Source of the DNA: an uncultured Parabacteroides sp.
GTDB taxonomy: Bacteria; Bacteroidota; Bacteroidia; Bacteroidales; Tannerellaceae
Direction: 5' to 3'
DNA length: 64,000 bases
NCBI RefSeq assembly: GCF_905196875.1
Contig: NZ_CAJJWO010000002.1
Span: 124,001 to 188,000, forward strand
In this document: in pieces, positions 35,758-43,633 of the stretch
Layout: the number at the start of each line of letters is the position of its first letter
Position numbering within the stretch: position 1 is the stretch's first letter
Program-made: the position numbers and the translations under genes
The notes under the pieces: generated by a model
Told to the model about the DNA's origin: nothing
Databases searched by the model: none
What the model saw: the letters and a program-made list of their open reading frames with translations, nothing else

Positions 35758-35784
35758 TGGTTTCTAATTTAAAACCAAACAGCT

Positions 35785-37047
35785 TTGAACGAAAAAGAAT
35801 TTGAAATAATGGCTCCGGTCGGCTCGTATGAGTCGTTGATGGCAGCTATCCAGGGAGGTGCCGACTCCATCTATTTCGGTATTGAAGGACTGAATATGCG
35901 TTCGCGCTCTTCCAACAATTTCACCACCGACGACCTGCGTAAGATCGTTTCCATTTGTAAAGAACATGGTATTAAAAGTTATCTGACCGTCAATACCGTT
36001 ATTTACGGGGAAGACCTGGCATTGATGCGTGAGATTATCGATGCAGCAAAGGCGGCTGAAGTGTCTGCCATTATCGCTGCGGATGTGGCTGCTATGAGCT
36101 ATGCGAACCGGATCGGACAGGAAGTGCATCTTTCCACCCAGTTGAATATATCGAATGTGGAGGCACTGAAGTTTTACGCCCAGTTTGCCGATGTCGTTGT
36201 ATTGGCCCGCGAACTGAATCTTACACAGGTTTCCGAAATCTACCGGCAGATTGTCGAACAGCAGATCGTTGGGCCACGGGGTGAACTGATCCGTATCGAA
36301 ATGTTTGCACATGGTGCTCTGTGCATGGCCGTATCCGGCAAATGCTACCTGAGTTTGCATGAAATGAATGCTTCCGCCAACCGGGGGGCTTGCATGCAAA
36401 TCTGCCGTCGTGGCTATACTGTGAAAGATAAGGACAGCAATATCGAGCTGGATATCGAGAACCAGTACATCATGTCGCCCAAAGACCTGAAGACGATCCA
36501 CTTCATGAACAAGATGATGGATGCCGGCGTTCGTGTATTCAAGATAGAAGGCCGTGCCCGCGGTCCCGAATACGTGCGCATCGTCACCGAATGTTATAAG
36601 GAAGCAGTCAAGGCTTATTGCAGCGGGACGTACGATGAAGAGAAGATCGCCGCTTGGGACGAACGTTTGAAGAGTGTCTTCAACCGCGGTTTCTGGGATG
36701 GTTATTACCTCGGGCAACGCTTGGGCGAGTGGAGCAGTAAATACGGTTCCGGCTCGACAAAGAAAAAGGTATATGTGGCAAAAGGTATTAAATATTTCAC
36801 AGGTATCGGCGTGGCAGAATTCGAAATGGAATCGGGCACGCTGAAAGTGGGCGACGAAATCCTGATTACCGGCCCTACAACAGGCGCCGTAATGCAGACG
36901 ATCGACGAGATACGCGTAGACCTAAAGGCTGTGGAAGAAACAGTCAAAGGCGAACGTTTCTCCTTTAAAGTATCGGAAAAGGTACGCCCTTCCGACCGAC
37001 TCTATAAAATGGTACCCGAAAATAATAACAACAAAGAACTGAAATAA
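35785..37047 (+). CDS. Peptidase U32 family protein (TrhP/YegQ-like)
   Basis: A 420-residue member of the U32 family. YegQ/TrhP members are needed for prephenate-dependent 5-hydroxyuridine formation at tRNA position 34; others are collagenase-like. Conserved blocks are EIMAPVGSYESLMAAIQGGA near the start, VHLSTQLNISNVEALKFY, IEMFAHGALCMAVSGKCYLS, NRGACMQICRR with its Cys pair, and FKIEGRARGPEYVR. The reading starts with TTG because the next ATG (35809) would cut into the first strand. The thioesterase gene follows with no gap. Confidence 0.85.
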   Translation: MNEKEFEIMAPVGSYESLMAAIQGGADSIYFGIEGLNMRSRSSNNFTTDDLRKIVSICKEHGIKSYLTVNTVIYGEDLALMREIIDAAKAAEVSAIIAADVAAMSYANRIGQEVHLSTQLNISNVEALKFYAQFADVVVLARELNLTQVSEIYRQIVEQQIVGPRGELIRIEMFAHGALCMAVSGKCYLSLHEMNASANRGACMQICRRGYTVKDKDSNIELDIENQYIMSPKDLKTIHFMNKMMDAGVRVFKIEGRARGPEYVRIVTECYKEAVKAYCSGTYDEEKIAAWDERLKSVFNRGFWDGYYLGQRLGEWSSKYGSGSTKKKVYVAKGIKYFTGIGVAEFEMESGTLKVGDEILITGPTTGAVMQTIDEIRVDLKAVEETVKGERFSFKVSEKVRPSDRLYKMVPENNNNKELK

Positions 37048-37458
37048 ATGAAAGAGTATATCTTTAAACTGACAGATAAGGTACGCGACTACGAATGCGA
37101 CCTGCAGGGAGTCGTGAACAACGCCAACTATCAGCATTATATGGAACATACCCGTCATGAGTTCCTTGAGTCGCTGGGGGAAAACTTCGGTGCGATGCAT
37201 GATAAAGGCGTCGATGGGTTTGTCTCCCATGTGGATATCGACTTCAAGACTTCCCTGAAGAGTGGCGACAGTTATATCTCCTGCCTGAATGTCTACAAGA
37301 AAGGGGTGAAGCTGGTTTTTGAACAGGATATTTACCGTGCCTCTGACGGTGCACTGGCAACGAAAGGGAAAGTGGAGTCAGTCGTTGTGCAGGACGGAAA
37401 ACTGACACGGGGTGAATACTTCGATGAAATGCTTAAAAGGATACAAGATAAACTATGA
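37048..37458 (+). CDS. Acyl-CoA thioesterase, 4HBT/YbgC type
   Basis: A 136-residue hot-dog-fold hydrolase. The family motif is VRDYECDLQGVVNNANYQHY, in which the Asp near residue 18 is the expected catalytic residue and HYMEHTRHEFLE forms the long helix. Such enzymes cleave short acyl-CoA thioesters; the substrate is not evident. It begins on the base after the U32 stop codon and is followed 8 bases later by dprA, so it is in the middle of a three-gene operon of unrelated functions. Confidence 0.88.
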   Translation: MKEYIFKLTDKVRDYECDLQGVVNNANYQHYMEHTRHEFLESLGENFGAMHDKGVDGFVSHVDIDFKTSLKSGDSYISCLNVYKKGVKLVFEQDIYRASDGALATKGKVESVVVQDGKLTRGEYFDEMLKRIQDKL

Positions 37459-37466
37459 TATAGATC

Positions 37467-38579
37467 ATGACCGACAAACAGATTTACCAAATTGGCTTAA
37501 CTATGATAAACGGGGTGGGAGATATCCTGGCCCGTCAGCTTCTGCAGGCCTTGGGCGATGCAGAGGCAGTCTTTACGGAAAAGAAGCAGAATCTGGAGAA
37601 GATACCGGGCATCGGGAGCCTTACGGCTGCCGAGATCAAACGCCCGGAAGTTCTTCTGCAGGCTGAAAGAGAGTTGGCTTTTATTGAAAAGAACCAGATC
37701 ACCTGTTACTATCTGACAGATGAAGCCTATCCCAAGCGTTTAAAGGAATGCTCCGATGCCCCTATACTTTTTTATTATAAAGGAACGGCCGACCTCGATG
37801 CTGCACGTATTATCAGCATTGTCGGGACACGCCACGCAACAGAATATGGCAGGGCTGTAACGGAAGAACTGGTACAAACCCTGTCGTTATCCTTTCCAGA
37901 TCTTCTGATTGTAAGCGGGCTTGCCTATGGCATCGATGTTTGTGCTCATCGCAGTGCACTCAGAATGGGGTTGCCGACTGTCGGTGTATTGGCTCACGGA
38001 CTCGACCGTATTTATCCTCCGGCACACCGTTCTACAGCTGTAGAGATGTTACAACGGGGTGGCGGATTGTTGTCCGACTTTCCCAGTGGTACGGAACCCG
38101 ATAAGCCAAACTTTGTCAAACGCAACAGGATTGTAGCTGGGTTGGCAGATGCTACGATCGTGATCGAATCGGCAGAGAAAGGCGGTTCACTGATTACGGC
38201 CGATATTGCTTTTTCTTATGGCCGTGATGTCTATGCCTTTCCCGGCCGGATAAGCGATCTTCATTCCAAAGGTTGTAATGCTCTGATCCGTCAGAATAAA
38301 GCAGGATTGATAACCTCTGCTTCCGATCTGGTAAGCGCCCTTTGCTGGGATGTGGAGAAGAAAGCTTCGCCTGTCCCTGTACAGGCTGAATTGTTTTTTG
38401 AAGCAAGCGACCGGACAGAAGTGATCCTCGCCCTTCTCCGCGAGAAAGGCGAAATGCATATCGACCGTCTGGCTTTGCTTCTGAACCAACCTGTTCGAGA
38501 ACTGTTTTCCCTTCTGTTTGAGCTGGAGATGAACGGCCGGATTAGGATTTTGCCGGGGAATGTTTATAAGTTGGTTTAG
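37467..38579 (+). CDS. dprA: DNA-processing protein DprA
   Basis: Single-stranded-DNA binding protein that loads RecA during natural transformation. The 370 residues contain an N-terminal helix-hairpin-helix region (about 1-60, INGVGDILARQLLQALGD and IPGIGSLTAAEIK), the central Rossmann-like domain (IISIVGTRHATEYGR, IVSGLAYGIDVCAHRSAL, VGVLAHGLDRIYPPAHR, RNRIVAGLADATIVIESAEK, KGCNALIRQNKAGLI) and a C-terminal winged helix (ILALLREKGEMHIDRLALLL). Its last four bases overlap the convergent ltrA gene. Confidence 0.95.
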   Translation: MTDKQIYQIGLTMINGVGDILARQLLQALGDAEAVFTEKKQNLEKIPGIGSLTAAEIKRPEVLLQAERELAFIEKNQITCYYLTDEAYPKRLKECSDAPILFYYKGTADLDAARIISIVGTRHATEYGRAVTEELVQTLSLSFPDLLIVSGLAYGIDVCAHRSALRMGLPTVGVLAHGLDRIYPPAHRSTAVEMLQRGGGLLSDFPSGTEPDKPNFVKRNRIVAGLADATIVIESAEKGGSLITADIAFSYGRDVYAFPGRISDLHSKGCNALIRQNKAGLITSASDLVSALCWDVEKKASPVPVQAELFFEASDRTEVILALLREKGEMHIDRLALLLNQPVRELFSLLFELEMNGRIRILPGNVYKLV

Positions 38580-39748
38580 GATTTTGAATGGGGATTGTTT
38601 TTAACTGTCTCATAGATGACGACAGCAATGAATATCAGTGCTGTTATCCCATTTAACAAGAGCGGGTTGAAAAGATGTGCGAATGGGATAAGGATTGCAA
38701 GTACGACAACTGCAATCACATGCGACCAGGCAATCCTCTGGCAGGTGATCCATTTATAAACACTGTTGCTTATCAGGTAAATGATCGGGCCGCCCACCAT
38801 CGCAAAGATTCCTCCCGCTGTCATTTCCCCCAATGGGTGATTGACCACCAGTTCGTCGCCCACTGCGCAGATGATTAGTGCCCCGACCAACACCACATGG
38901 ATCGAATGGTATTTCAGCCCGAGTAAACCAGGGTTGGATACTTTTTTGATCTTCCGGCTTCCGGCTTCGCTGCTGACATCAAAATAAATCCACCACATTG
39001 CCAGGCTGTTGGTGAAGGAGATTATGGCCGCATAAATGATCGGGGTATCCCATACTTCAAAATCACTGAGTGAAGCCCCTGTCATCATGATCGTTTCGCC
39101 GAAAGCAATAATAACGAACAACTGGCACCTTTCCGCCAGGTGCTGTCCTTCGATCGTCCATTCCCTACTTGAAACTGACCGTCCGAGTCCAGGCAGATAA
39201 AAGCCGAACATCGGCGATGTATAGTCGCATAAGACAGCCACAAGCCATAGCAGGATGCGCGTATAACCTTCGTTGAATGCCCCGGCAATCCAGAAGATGG
39301 CTGAGATACAGAACCAGCCTAGTATACGTTTGAAGTTGGGGGAAAGATGGTGCTTTTTATCCAGTAAGAATACGACAACGATCGTTCTGCCCAGCTGAAT
39401 GCCTACATAGCAAGCCGCAAAGACCAAGCCTCGGCTTGTGTAGGCTTCGGGAATGGAAGAAGCCATCACCAGGCCGATCAGCATCAGGACAAACAGGAGT
39501 AGCCGGATAATACGTGTCTCCGGATTGAACCAGTTTGTCACCCAAGTGGTGTGTTGCCAGGCCAGCCAGACGGCAAACCAGAGAATGATCTCCTGCAGAT
39601 AACCTTGCCAGTCCAGATGATGAAGCAGGTAATGCGAGAGTTGTGTGACTGCAAAAACATAAATCAGGTCGAACAACAATTCCGAGTAAGAAACGGAAGC
39701 CCGCTCTTCCTCCCGGCTTCTTAATAAATGATGTGAAGAATGCGACAT
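38576..39748 (-). CDS. ltrA: Low-temperature-requirement A (LtrA) family membrane protein
   Basis: A 390-residue polytopic membrane protein with about ten hydrophobic segments. The family block ASVSYSELLFDLIYVFAVTQ lies near residue 18 and AERCQLFVIIAFGETIMMTG near residue 210, both typical of LtrA. The family was named for a Listeria mutant unable to grow in the cold; its biochemical role is unknown. It is monocistronic, tail-to-tail overlapping dprA, and no promoter was recognised upstream. Confidence 0.88.
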   Translation of the reverse strand: MSHSSHHLLRSREEERASVSYSELLFDLIYVFAVTQLSHYLLHHLDWQGYLQEIILWFAVWLAWQHTTWVTNWFNPETRIIRLLLFVLMLIGLVMASSIPEAYTSRGLVFAACYVGIQLGRTIVVVFLLDKKHHLSPNFKRILGWFCISAIFWIAGAFNEGYTRILLWLVAVLCDYTSPMFGFYLPGLGRSVSSREWTIEGQHLAERCQLFVIIAFGETIMMTGASLSDFEVWDTPIIYAAIISFTNSLAMWWIYFDVSSEAGSRKIKKVSNPGLLGLKYHSIHVVLVGALIICAVGDELVVNHPLGEMTAGGIFAMVGGPIIYLISNSVYKWITCQRIAWSHVIAVVVLAILIPFAHLFNPLLLNGITALIFIAVVIYETVKNNPHSKS

Positions 39749-39844
39749 ACGCCAATGATTTTATAGCCTGTATAATCCGATAACGCTTATGGAATTAGAA
39801 CAACTGCCTGTTTATTTTGTTTAAGAGATGTTGCCTGTTTCTTT

Positions 39845-39874
39845 TTGTGTGAACGGGAACTATCTTTATCTTTG
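39845..39874 (+). promoter_or_regulatory. Promoter of the HipA-like/DUF3037 pair
   Basis: TTG at 39845-39847 in a T-run, 19 bases, then TATCTTTG at 39867-39874: a complete promoter with the ATG at 39892 about 12 bases after the likely start of transcription. Confidence 0.75.
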
Positions 39875-39891
39875 TCAAAAGCATTTTGAAT

Positions 39892-40674
39892 ATGGAATTG
39901 CGAACAGCAAATGTAGTCAGATATATCATGCCTTTACGTGAGGGTGGTTCGTTGCCTGCGCTGGCGGAGGCCGACGACGGATATAAATATGTCGTTAAGT
40001 TCAGGGGAGCCGGTCATGGAACGAAAGCCCTGATCGCCGAATTGGTCGGTGGCGAAATAGCACGTACGTTGGGTTTCCGTGTGCCTGAACTGGTCTTTTT
40101 GAACCTCGACGAGGCTTTTGGCCGTACCGAGGGGGATGAGGAGATACAAGACCTTTTGCAGGCTAGCCGCGGACTGAACCTCGGGCTCCATTTCCTGTCG
40201 GGTGCACTGACCTACGATCCTGTCGTGAATAAAGCCGGAGCAAAAACCGCCTCACAAATCGTTTGGCTCGATGCCTTATTGACCAACGTAGACCGTACGA
40301 CACGCAATACCAATATGCTGATGTGGCATAAAGAATTATGGTTGATCGATCACGGCGCTTCACTCTATTTCCATTATTCATGGTTGAACTGGAGCAAGCA
40401 TGCCTTAAGCCCGTTTGTCCAGGTTAAAGATCATGCGTTATTGCCTGAAGCTTCCCTACTCGAAGAGGTCGATACCGAATTTAAACGTCTGTTGACACCG
40501 CAAAAAATACAGGAGATCGTCGAACTGATTCCCGATGACTGGTTGCAATGGAACGACAGTCCTGGCACGCCGCAGGAGATAAAGGAAATATACATGGAGT
40601 TTTTAAACGGAAGGATCGCCCATTCAGACACATTTATAAAAGAAGCGCAACATGCAAGGAAAGCACTTATATGA
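39892..40674 (+). CDS. HipA-like kinase-fold protein
   Basis: A 260-residue protein resembling the compact HipA-family kinase group rather than full HipA of about 440 residues. Kinase-like landmarks are Lys36 in KYVVKFRG, the catalytic-loop equivalent DALLTNVDRTTRNTNML (Asp134, Asn139/141) and the metal-binding DHG (Asp153) in LIDHGASLYF in place of DFG. HipA proteins phosphorylate tRNA-charging enzymes; the target here is unknown. No HipB-type antitoxin is adjacent. Its 3' end overlaps the DUF3037 gene by 23 bases, implying coupled translation. The ATG was preferred to a TTG six bases earlier. Confidence 0.78.
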   Translation: MELRTANVVRYIMPLREGGSLPALAEADDGYKYVVKFRGAGHGTKALIAELVGGEIARTLGFRVPELVFLNLDEAFGRTEGDEEIQDLLQASRGLNLGLHFLSGALTYDPVVNKAGAKTASQIVWLDALLTNVDRTTRNTNMLMWHKELWLIDHGASLYFHYSWLNWSKHALSPFVQVKDHALLPEASLLEEVDTEFKRLLTPQKIQEIVELIPDDWLQWNDSPGTPQEIKEIYMEFLNGRIAHSDTFIKEAQHARKALI

Positions 40675-41035
40675 ATACGCCGTAATCCGTTTTGTTCCCC
40701 GGGTGGAACGTGAGGAGTTTATCAACGTGGGCATTATCCTGTTCTCTAAACGGGTTAAGTATATAAAAGCGCGTTATCAGGTGGACGAAAAGAAGATCCG
40801 CCTGTTCTCTTCCGAGCTGGATATAGAGTCGTTATACGCCAACCTGAAAGTATTCGACCATATCTGTTCCGGGGCAAAAGAGGGCGGTCCGATCGCCGCG
40901 ATGGATATTCCCGAACGGTTCCGTTGGCTGACAGCCGTACGCAGTTCTTCGATACAGACTTCACGTCCGCATCCGGGACTATCGGAAGATCTGGAAGCTA
41001 CGTTCGAAAAGTTGTTCTCGGAGTTGGTACTTTAG
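40652..41035 (+). CDS. DUF3037 family protein
   Basis: A 127-residue cytosolic protein without signal or membrane segment. It begins LYEYAVIRFVPRVEREEFIN followed by VGIILFS, the DUF3037 signature. Function unknown; the family recurs next to HipA-like kinases, so it may be its partner, substrate or antidote (inference). The start lies inside the kinase gene, 23 bases before that stop, in a different frame. Confidence 0.8.
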   Translation: MQGKHLYEYAVIRFVPRVEREEFINVGIILFSKRVKYIKARYQVDEKKIRLFSSELDIESLYANLKVFDHICSGAKEGGPIAAMDIPERFRWLTAVRSSSIQTSRPHPGLSEDLEATFEKLFSELVL

Positions 41036-41182
41036 TCAGGAGGGTGTTCTTTTCTGCTGAAAAAAGCGTTCTTTAATTGTTAAAATTAGCAGTTTTTGCC
41101 TGTATTGCATAAAGTTTTATCTTCACTAACACTTTTTGGCGATACAGCCCTTCAAACTTAACAAATATTGGCCTGAAAAAGC
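41036..41182. other. Spacer before small RNA B, nothing clear
   Basis: AT-rich; no gene, no convincing terminator and no repeat were seen between the DUF3037 stop and the small RNA promoter. Confidence 0.4.
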
Positions 41183-41213
41183 TTGACAAAACCTCTTTGC
41201 AAGAGTATCTTTG
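41183..41213 (+). promoter_or_regulatory. Promoter of small RNA B
   Basis: TTG at 41183-41185, 20 bases, then TATCTTTG at 41206-41213: a full-consensus promoter with no gene start nearby. Confidence 0.75.
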
Positions 41214-41218
41214 TACTG

Positions 41219-41297
41219 TGGTTTTTTCATAATAGTATTAGATTTAAGGTTAACAAAGTTGGTTAGGGCTTGTCGTGAGACAGGCTTTAATTTTTTA
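41219..41297 (+). ncRNA. Predicted small RNA B (paralogue of the one near 31.8 kb)
   Basis: A unit of about 80 nt with a full promoter. The 5' part is a T-rich tract, then CATAATAGTATTAGATTTAA and GGTTAACAAAG, which matches small RNA A over about 35 bases with only a few differences. The 3' end is a 10-bp stem, AGGGCTTGTC with GACAGGCTTT, closed by a GTGA (GNRA-type) tetraloop and followed by AATTTTTT. The 3' halves of A and B are unrelated in sequence, so the shared 5' core is the conserved module. No open reading frame of note. Confidence 0.75.
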
Positions 41298-41439
41298 TAT
41301 ACATTCCCTCTCACATCTTTCTCATTTTACCGTTCTTGCTTCTTTTTAAATTTATATGACCGGCGACGTGTTCTTTGTTTGCTGTCGGGCGGGAAGACTG
41401 TTTTAAGGATATAATTTTTCTTTATTGATTTAAATTGTT

Positions 41440-41447
41440 TACTTTTG
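41440..41447 (+). promoter_or_regulatory. -7 box of the SRPBCC gene
   Basis: TACTTTTG fits TAnnTTTG and lies about 100 bases before the preferred ATG, so the leader would be long. Confidence 0.4.
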
Positions 41448-41544
41448 TAAATAATCAGATATTCAGGCGATTATGGTTTGTTTGAGACTGCTTGAAATCG
41501 AATCGGTAAACCTGAAAAAAGGAACAATTTGTGTACTTTACTTT

Positions 41545-42072
41545 ATGCGAAGAATAAAATATAAAAAGATGGCTATGTTGATTTACTTTCTTATTGTTGT
41601 TGTGGGGATTTTTGTATTAGTACTAATAACCGGTCTTCTGCTGCCGGGCGAAAGAGTTGGCTCCCGGCAATGCTTTTACAATGCATCACCCGAAAAAGTC
41701 TATAACGTGCTTATCAACAATGTCGATTATGGCTACCGTAGCGACCTGAAAGAAATAATTATCCTTGAAAGCCAGGATGGAATAGAAGTCTGGGACGAGA
41801 TTGCCAAAAACGGCTCCGTCATTCGTTTTAAAACGACCCGCAAAGAACCTTTCTCGCTTTATGAATTCGATATTATCAAGGCGAATGGATTTACCGGACA
41901 TTGGAAAGGAGAACTGGAGGAAACAAGTACAGGGGGGACTCATTTCACATCGACCGAAACCATCCGGATGAAAAACCCCTTCCTGAAAGTACTCTCTTAC
42001 CTTTTTTTCGATCTGGAGAAGTTTATGGATACCTATCAAAATGATTTGCGGACAAAGCTTTGCTCGGCATAA
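41545..42072 (+). CDS. Membrane-anchored SRPBCC (START-like) protein
   Basis: About 175 residues: one N-terminal membrane helix (about 9-31, MAMLIYFLIVVVGIFVLVLI) followed by a START/SRPBCC-like domain (ERVGSRQCFYNASPEKVYNV, HWKGELEETSTGGTHFTSTE, FLKVLSYLFFDLEKFMDTY). Such domains bind hydrophobic ligands; the ligand is unknown. The start is uncertain: ATGs at 41473, 41545 and 41569 are all in frame. The middle one keeps the basic MRRIKYKK before the helix; the last has the A-rich upstream tract typical of Bacteroidetes. Confidence 0.7.
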   Translation: MRRIKYKKMAMLIYFLIVVVGIFVLVLITGLLLPGERVGSRQCFYNASPEKVYNVLINNVDYGYRSDLKEIIILESQDGIEVWDEIAKNGSVIRFKTTRKEPFSLYEFDIIKANGFTGHWKGELEETSTGGTHFTSTETIRMKNPFLKVLSYLFFDLEKFMDTYQNDLRTKLCSA

Positions 42073-42093
42073 CCCCAGAGTCTGTATATAAAA

Positions 42094-42116
42094 AAAGGAG
42101 TTCTTAATGAACTCCT
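42094..42116 (-). terminator. Terminator overlapping the stop codon of the Ntn hydrolase gene
   Basis: On the minus strand GGAGTTC pairs with GAACTCC around ATTAA and is followed by a run of seven T. The TAA stop codon of the gene lies in the loop. Confidence 0.85.
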
Positions 42117-43153
42117 AAGAATTTGAACGGCTGAGTGGCCACAAACTGATCGGCCGTGTTACCGGCGTATGTTTTACCATGCAGCAGGTCGAGTTTTTTG
42201 ACCGGTGCGTCTGCAGAGAAATCCACATCTTTGAAATCTACCCAGAAGATATTCGGATAGGTAGTCGACTCAAAGTAATATACCTTATTTTTCTGATCGG
42301 AAACAGTTCTCCATCGCGTGGATGATATATTCGGTTGGTCGGGTGTCGTGATACCCAATGGAACAGATGTGTTGCGGATTACGCTGAATACACTGGCTAT
42401 GGCCATGCGTGTGTCGTCTACCTTCGGTATCGCATTGATATAGAACGATGCCCTTACGAAACGATCGGCTGCCCGGTTTGTTCCCGGCAGGAAAGTCGTT
42501 CCCCCGATATTTTTCCAATAATCATCGAGGGCTAGTTGTTGGTCGAACACCGGTGAGTTAGTCATCACCTGGTACGATTTGCTGTGATGAATATTCAATT
42601 TTCCGTTTATGTATTCAAAGATTGCATTATCTCCCTCTGTGTCGGATATCGACAGGTGTAACGTTGCCATTCGTGTGCCGTCGGGCATCATGTCCGAGAC
42701 TACTTCGAATGTTCCTTTTTCAACAAAAGCGACAGCTTCGTCTACCGTTGCAAAGTTATCCAGCATGTATTGCACCCAGGCGGCAATGGAAAGCCCCGGT
42801 TTTTTACCGTCCCACTGTGGGTATTCCGACTCAGCCAGCCAGAGCAGGTTGGCTACCAATCCTTTTTCGTTCATTCCGTCTGTGCTGCAAATATCATAGG
42901 CGGAAGTGACTACGCTTCCGTATTTTGAAGTCCATTCAAGTGGATTTTTACCTATTTCTCCATTGCGTTTCATACCTCGTGGAAATATCCAGAGGTTGCT
43001 ATGAGTATCTTCCTTCCAGTCCATCGTGCGACCTGTCAGTACTGTATTGTTTTTTCCCTGGTAAACTACTCTTGTACAGGCATCCGATGGATTGAACCCT
43101 GCACTCGCGGTAATTGCCAGCAATGCTATTCCCCATTTCTTCATCTCTCTCAT
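42104..43153 (-). CDS. Choloylglycine hydrolase family (bile salt hydrolase/penicillin V acylase-like)
   Basis: Ntn-hydrolase of 349 residues, exported. Signal cleavage before Cys26 (PSDA-CTRVV) exposes the catalytic N-terminal Cys. Other active-site landmarks are the Arg and Asp in GRTMDW, the Asn in LVANLLWL, the Asn in YQVMTNSP and the Arg in PGTNRAADRF, all expected for this family. Members hydrolyse taurine/glycine-conjugated bile acids or penicillin V; substrate preference cannot be settled from sequence alone. An ATG three codons in (43144) is an equally good start. It is monocistronic with a strong terminator. Confidence 0.9.
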   Translation of the reverse strand: MREMKKWGIALLAITASAGFNPSDACTRVVYQGKNNTVLTGRTMDWKEDTHSNLWIFPRGMKRNGEIGKNPLEWTSKYGSVVTSAYDICSTDGMNEKGLVANLLWLAESEYPQWDGKKPGLSIAAWVQYMLDNFATVDEAVAFVEKGTFEVVSDMMPDGTRMATLHLSISDTEGDNAIFEYINGKLNIHHSKSYQVMTNSPVFDQQLALDDYWKNIGGTTFLPGTNRAADRFVRASFYINAIPKVDDTRMAIASVFSVIRNTSVPLGITTPDQPNISSTRWRTVSDQKNKVYYFESTTYPNIFWVDFKDVDFSADAPVKKLDLLHGKTYAGNTADQFVATQPFKFLGVH

Positions 43154-43274
43154 AATCTTAATTATAAATATGTTTCTATGATTATATAAGCGATTTGTGT
43201 ATCGGATTGTTTAAAAAATAAAGGCTGAACCTGCGACTGTCACATATGTTACATTTTAAGATATATATATCCTG

Positions 43275-43282
43275 TATCTTTG
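43275..43282 (+). promoter_or_regulatory. -7 box of the YecH-like gene
   Basis: TATCTTTG, 25 bases before the ATG, matches TAnnTTTG. Confidence 0.6.
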
Positions 43283-43307
43283 CTTTAAATAATTAAATAA
43301 TCAGACT

Positions 43308-43541
43308 ATGGAACAGTTACATGCTCATGAAGTCCTTCATATGATGGAAGGCAATAGTTACTCGGAAGCCTCTTTAAGAGCGGCTATCATTGACCGGTTC
43401 GGTGAAACTCAGCGTTTTTATACCTGCTCGGCAGAATATATGAGTGTCGATGACCTGATAGAGTTCCTGAAGGAAAAAGGGAAATTCATGCCGTTGAATG
43501 ATGGTTTTACGGTTGATATAACGAAAGTTTGCAATCATTGA
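43308..43541 (+). CDS. YecH-family (DUF2492) putative metal-binding protein
   Basis: A 77-residue cytosolic protein. The N-terminus MEQLHAHEVLHMM is rich in His, FYTCSAEYMSVDDLIEFL carries a Cys in the family position and the C-terminus ends VCNH, so the protein could bind a metal ion. YecH/DUF2492 proteins have no established function. Single gene with its own promoter. Confidence 0.82.
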   Translation: MEQLHAHEVLHMMEGNSYSEASLRAAIIDRFGETQRFYTCSAEYMSVDDLIEFLKEKGKFMPLNDGFTVDITKVCNH

Positions 43542-43606
43542 AAACAGATAATTAGCCGTATGCGTAATCGTCCGGCTTCTTTTTGCCGGTATCTGTCCTT
43601 TTGTGT

Positions 43607-43614
43607 TACCTTTG
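43607..43614 (+). promoter_or_regulatory. -7 box of the DUF5131 gene
   Basis: TACCTTTG; a TTG 21 bases upstream (43583-43585) may be the -33 element. It fixes the start of the gene at the ATG 43634 because upstream codons lie inside the promoter. Confidence 0.6.
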
Positions 43615-43633
43615 CGTACAAATACTTTTTCGG

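Noticed and set aside
39892..40674. Classical HipBA toxin-antitoxin
   Set aside because: No helix-turn-helix HipB gene is adjacent and the kinase is far shorter than HipA; it is reported only as HipA-like.
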